From: Fonticula alba
Lineage: Eukaryota; Opisthokonta; Rotosphaerida; Fonticulaceae
DNA length: 20,205 nt
Direction of reading: 5' to 3'
Assembly (NCBI RefSeq): GCF_000388065.1
Contig: NW_009242978.1
Location: forward strand, 884,217-904,421
Under the pieces are notes generated by a model, which ran no database searches, had not been told where the DNA came from, and worked only from the letters and a program-made list of their open reading frames with translations. Made by a program: the position numbers and the translations under genes. Positions 17,738 through 20,205 of this stretch are shown piece after piece (position 1 is the stretch's first letter; every line of letters starts with the position of its first letter).

Positions 17738-20205
17738 CGGGGACAGGCGCACGCGCGCGCGCGGGTGGGTGTTTCGAGGGGGCGAGAGACGCGCGAGGGG
17801 GGGGGGGGTGCGGGAGAAGAAGACGAGGGGAAGGAGGGAGGGAGAGGGAGAGGGAGAGGGAGAGAACAGTATGTACAAAGGAGGAGGTTGGCGGGAGGGG
17901 CTGTGGCCGGCCGCAGGGGCCCCGATCGGCTGGGCTGGCTGTTTAACGAGGGAAACCAGGGCCCCCCATGTGCATTCCCCCGGCCTGGGCCGCGCACAAC
18001 GGGGCAGACACATTCCCCGCCCGGTGGAGGAGGGGGACCAGGGTCCGTTGGCAATCGGGCCGATCCCCGGCGTGGGAGATTATTGGCAAGACGCGGGTGG
18101 AAAAGGGCACCGGCCGCCTCGGCCCGGTGGGAGATGGCCCGCCGGGGCCGTGCACACCGATGGAGGGCACCCAGTGGAGCCCGGCATTCGGGCTGCTTAG
18201 CCCGCTTGAGACCGGTCGACCGAGCCGCCTGCCCCACGAAGGTGTGTGGGAGCCTGGTGGGGATGAACGCCGTCGCGCGTGCCTCTTCCCCCCCCCTCCC
18301 CCCGCCTCAGGCGCCCGTGCCATCACGAATGGCCCCGGGGGAGCGACCAGCTCGACAGGACCGGCGCTGGCTGTGAGGCCGCCTCCCCTTCTGACCTGGG
18401 AGAGCCCGGGCCAGCGCGGTTGAGAGACCCCCATGCCGCTGGGCGGCTCGCCATTGCACCCAGCATTCACGAACGAAAGACGGTCAACTTGTGGAGGCCA
18501 CTGCGAGAGCCCACCTGGCAAGGCAAAATGACGTAGGGCATATGTGCGGCGGGCCGGGTGCACTCCCGAGTGCACTCGCCTTGGCTGGCGTCCACGAGGA
18601 GACGCGCAGGCTGCCGGAGGGCACACCCTTGGCACGGCCTAAATTCGGCGGATCCCAGACGAGGGGAGGCGGTGGACGGGCCGCCCCAATCGGCACCAAA
18701 TGACCCACAACACACATCAGCATCCCAGGGCCGTTGGTGGTGTGATCCTTCGTGTGGCGACTTTTCTTGGGCGTGATCTCCGGCACGGGGAGCCGGGCAT
18801 CCTTAACTCGTCGTGCGCCGACATTCTGCACCCTGCCTTTTTCAGGGAGCGAGGGCGGGGGGGGGGGGGGGGGGCCACGTACTCCTTGGGGAACGAGGAT
18901 GTTGTGGTCTGACCGTGTATACCCTTGCCCCGCCGCAACATCTGCCCTCGTCCCCAAATCATCACCACCCATGGCATTGGCATCATTATTCCCCCGGACA
19001 GAAGGAAGGGGTACCGAGGGAGAAGGGGCCGGGGGGAGACGAAAACAATCACGCAGATGGGTACCTTGAAAGCGAGCATGTCACAACGGGGCCCGGGACT
19101 GCCTGGGCGGTGCTCAAACGCCCGGGCGTGCAGGCGGCGTCAGTGATCTCGGTCCTTCTTGGGCCCTTGGAGGGGGATGGGGGGGGGGGGGGCGCAGCTC
19201 TGTCGTCACCGTGTCGGGTACGAGAGGGACTCGCCCCGCACCCTGCCCCCTTACCCACATACACACACACATGCACATACACGTAATACACCCCGGCGGT
19301 GGACTTGTCCGGCCCGGGCTCACGCGGGCCGGGTCCGAGGCTGGAGAGGGTGGGATCGGTAGTGGGCGCGGGGGACCCGGCTTCCGGGCCCCCGTTGTTC
19401 CTTCGGACAGGGCGGGCTAGGGGCCAGGGTCACAGGCGTCCCTGGGTTGGTGGATTTCGGGCGCCCGGCCTTTTGCCCTCGCTCCATCTCCCCCCCCCCC
19501 GCGCCCCTCGCCCCGGCCTAGGTGCCCGGGGGAGGGGGGAGTGGGGGGCCAGCTTCTCCGACCCAAGCCCGCTCCACATGTGGGCCGTGTGCATGCGGTT
19601 GTGCGGGAGGCGTGGCGGCCGGGGGCAGACGCAAAAGTGGGCGGCAAGGAGCCGGCTGCGTGGCGGAGGCGAAGACGCCGGCCGCCTCCTTGAGCATACG
19701 GGCTTGTGTGCGGAGCCAACGGGGCGAAGCTTCTCCAATATCGCGCGGCGCGTTGAAATTCGCCACCGTATATGTCATGGCTTTTCGCCTCTCCGGTGTT
19801 CCGCGCCCCCCCCCCCCTCCAGGCGACTGGAAAATCGAGAGCGCCCTCTCGCTCCGTGTGTGCATGTGTGTGTGGCCTCGCACAGGGACGAGCTTCGATG
19901 CGAAAGCCGGACGCCGCACACATCGGCCCAGCGGAATAAGGGCGGGGATCCGCCAACGAGGCCGAACGGGCCGGATGGCTGCGCTCCTCGGTAAAGTGTG
20001 AGCCGGGGGGGGGGGGGGGGCGGCGGCGGCGAGGGCAGCGGTGTGCCCTGTGCCAGGGAGAGACTGCCAGGTCCGGGCGAGGCACGGGGAAGCCCCGGTC
20101 AGGGCGGGGGGCGGGAACGTCAGCCGGCGCCGCCGGGCAGAGCAGTGAAGGACCCCCCCTGCGAGCCAGTGGCATACAGCCACGGGCTAGCAACCGGGGT
20201 ACACG
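17738..20205. other. Upstream region of SEC6, no confident gene
   Basis: About 2.5 kb to the window edge. Next to the SEC6 start the sense strand is pyrimidine-rich (G12 at 17797-17808 and GAGGGA repeats near 17832-17865 on the + strand). Farther out are G18 (18857-18874), G14 (19179-19192), C11 (19490-19500), C12 (19806-19817) and G16 (20005-20020). Two lower-GC islands, about 18686-18970 and 19730-19800, each contain a CCAAT box (18686 and 19735) and may be promoters, short exons or RNA genes. None of the ORFs here resembles a known family. Confidence 0.55.

Noticed and set aside
17738-18013. Upstream extension of the SEC6 frame (92 more residues)
   Set aside because: It encodes Ser-Pro repeats from a GAGGGA tract and reads like a pyrimidine-rich leader, not protein. 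The SEC6-like part begins later.
19044-19130. DJ-1-like fragment GYLESEHVTTGPGTAWAVL on the + strand
   Set aside because: It recalls the GPGTA motif of the DJ-1/PfpI family, but nothing around it carries the nucleophile-elbow cysteine or other family blocks, so chance similarity is more likely.

Overview
This window is GC-rich nuclear DNA from a eukaryote. It has spliceosomal introns, Kozak-like starts, a eukaryotic initiator tRNA and only eukaryotic protein families. The proteins carry long Ala/Pro/Ser/Gly/Gln low-complexity stretches, and the non-coding DNA is full of poly-G/poly-C runs. This fits a compact, GC-rich unicellular eukaryote, perhaps an opisthokont protist such as a nucleariid; that placement is a guess from style, not something the sequence proves.

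I can support five protein genes and one tRNA. (1) 123-5368 (+): the 3' part of a RasGEF-domain gene with a C-terminal PH domain split by disordered inserts (RalGPS-like layout); its 5' end lies outside the window. (2) 6145-6972 (-): a small PX-domain protein in four exons. (3) 9047-11253 (+): a three-exon gene whose C-terminal part looks like the kinetochore protein MIS12, preceded by about 360 disordered residues. (4) 11624-13554 (-): an UNC-50/GMH1 Golgi membrane protein in five exons with a long disordered N-terminus. (5) 14345-14416 (+): initiator tRNA-Met(CAU) with a pol III terminator. (6) 14747-17737 (-): exocyst subunit SEC6/EXOC3 in one uninterrupted frame. From left to right the protein genes run convergent, divergent, convergent, then tandem. 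They are not a pathway cluster, although RasGEF signalling, PX lipid binding, UNC-50 and the exocyst all touch membrane traffic.

I placed the ten complete introns by joining conserved protein blocks in frame. They share an unusual feature: nine of ten begin GTNCG (mostly GTGCG or GTACG) instead of the usual GTRAG. Many also carry a 10-17 nt poly-C run on the sense strand. Larger gene-free stretches are 5369-6144, 6973-9046, 11254-11623, 13555-14344, 14417-14746 and 17738-20205. No mobile element, CRISPR array or clearly new system was found. The most notable signals are the splice-donor consensus, the strand-oriented poly-C tracts and a possible cell-cycle-type promoter upstream of the MIS12-like gene.
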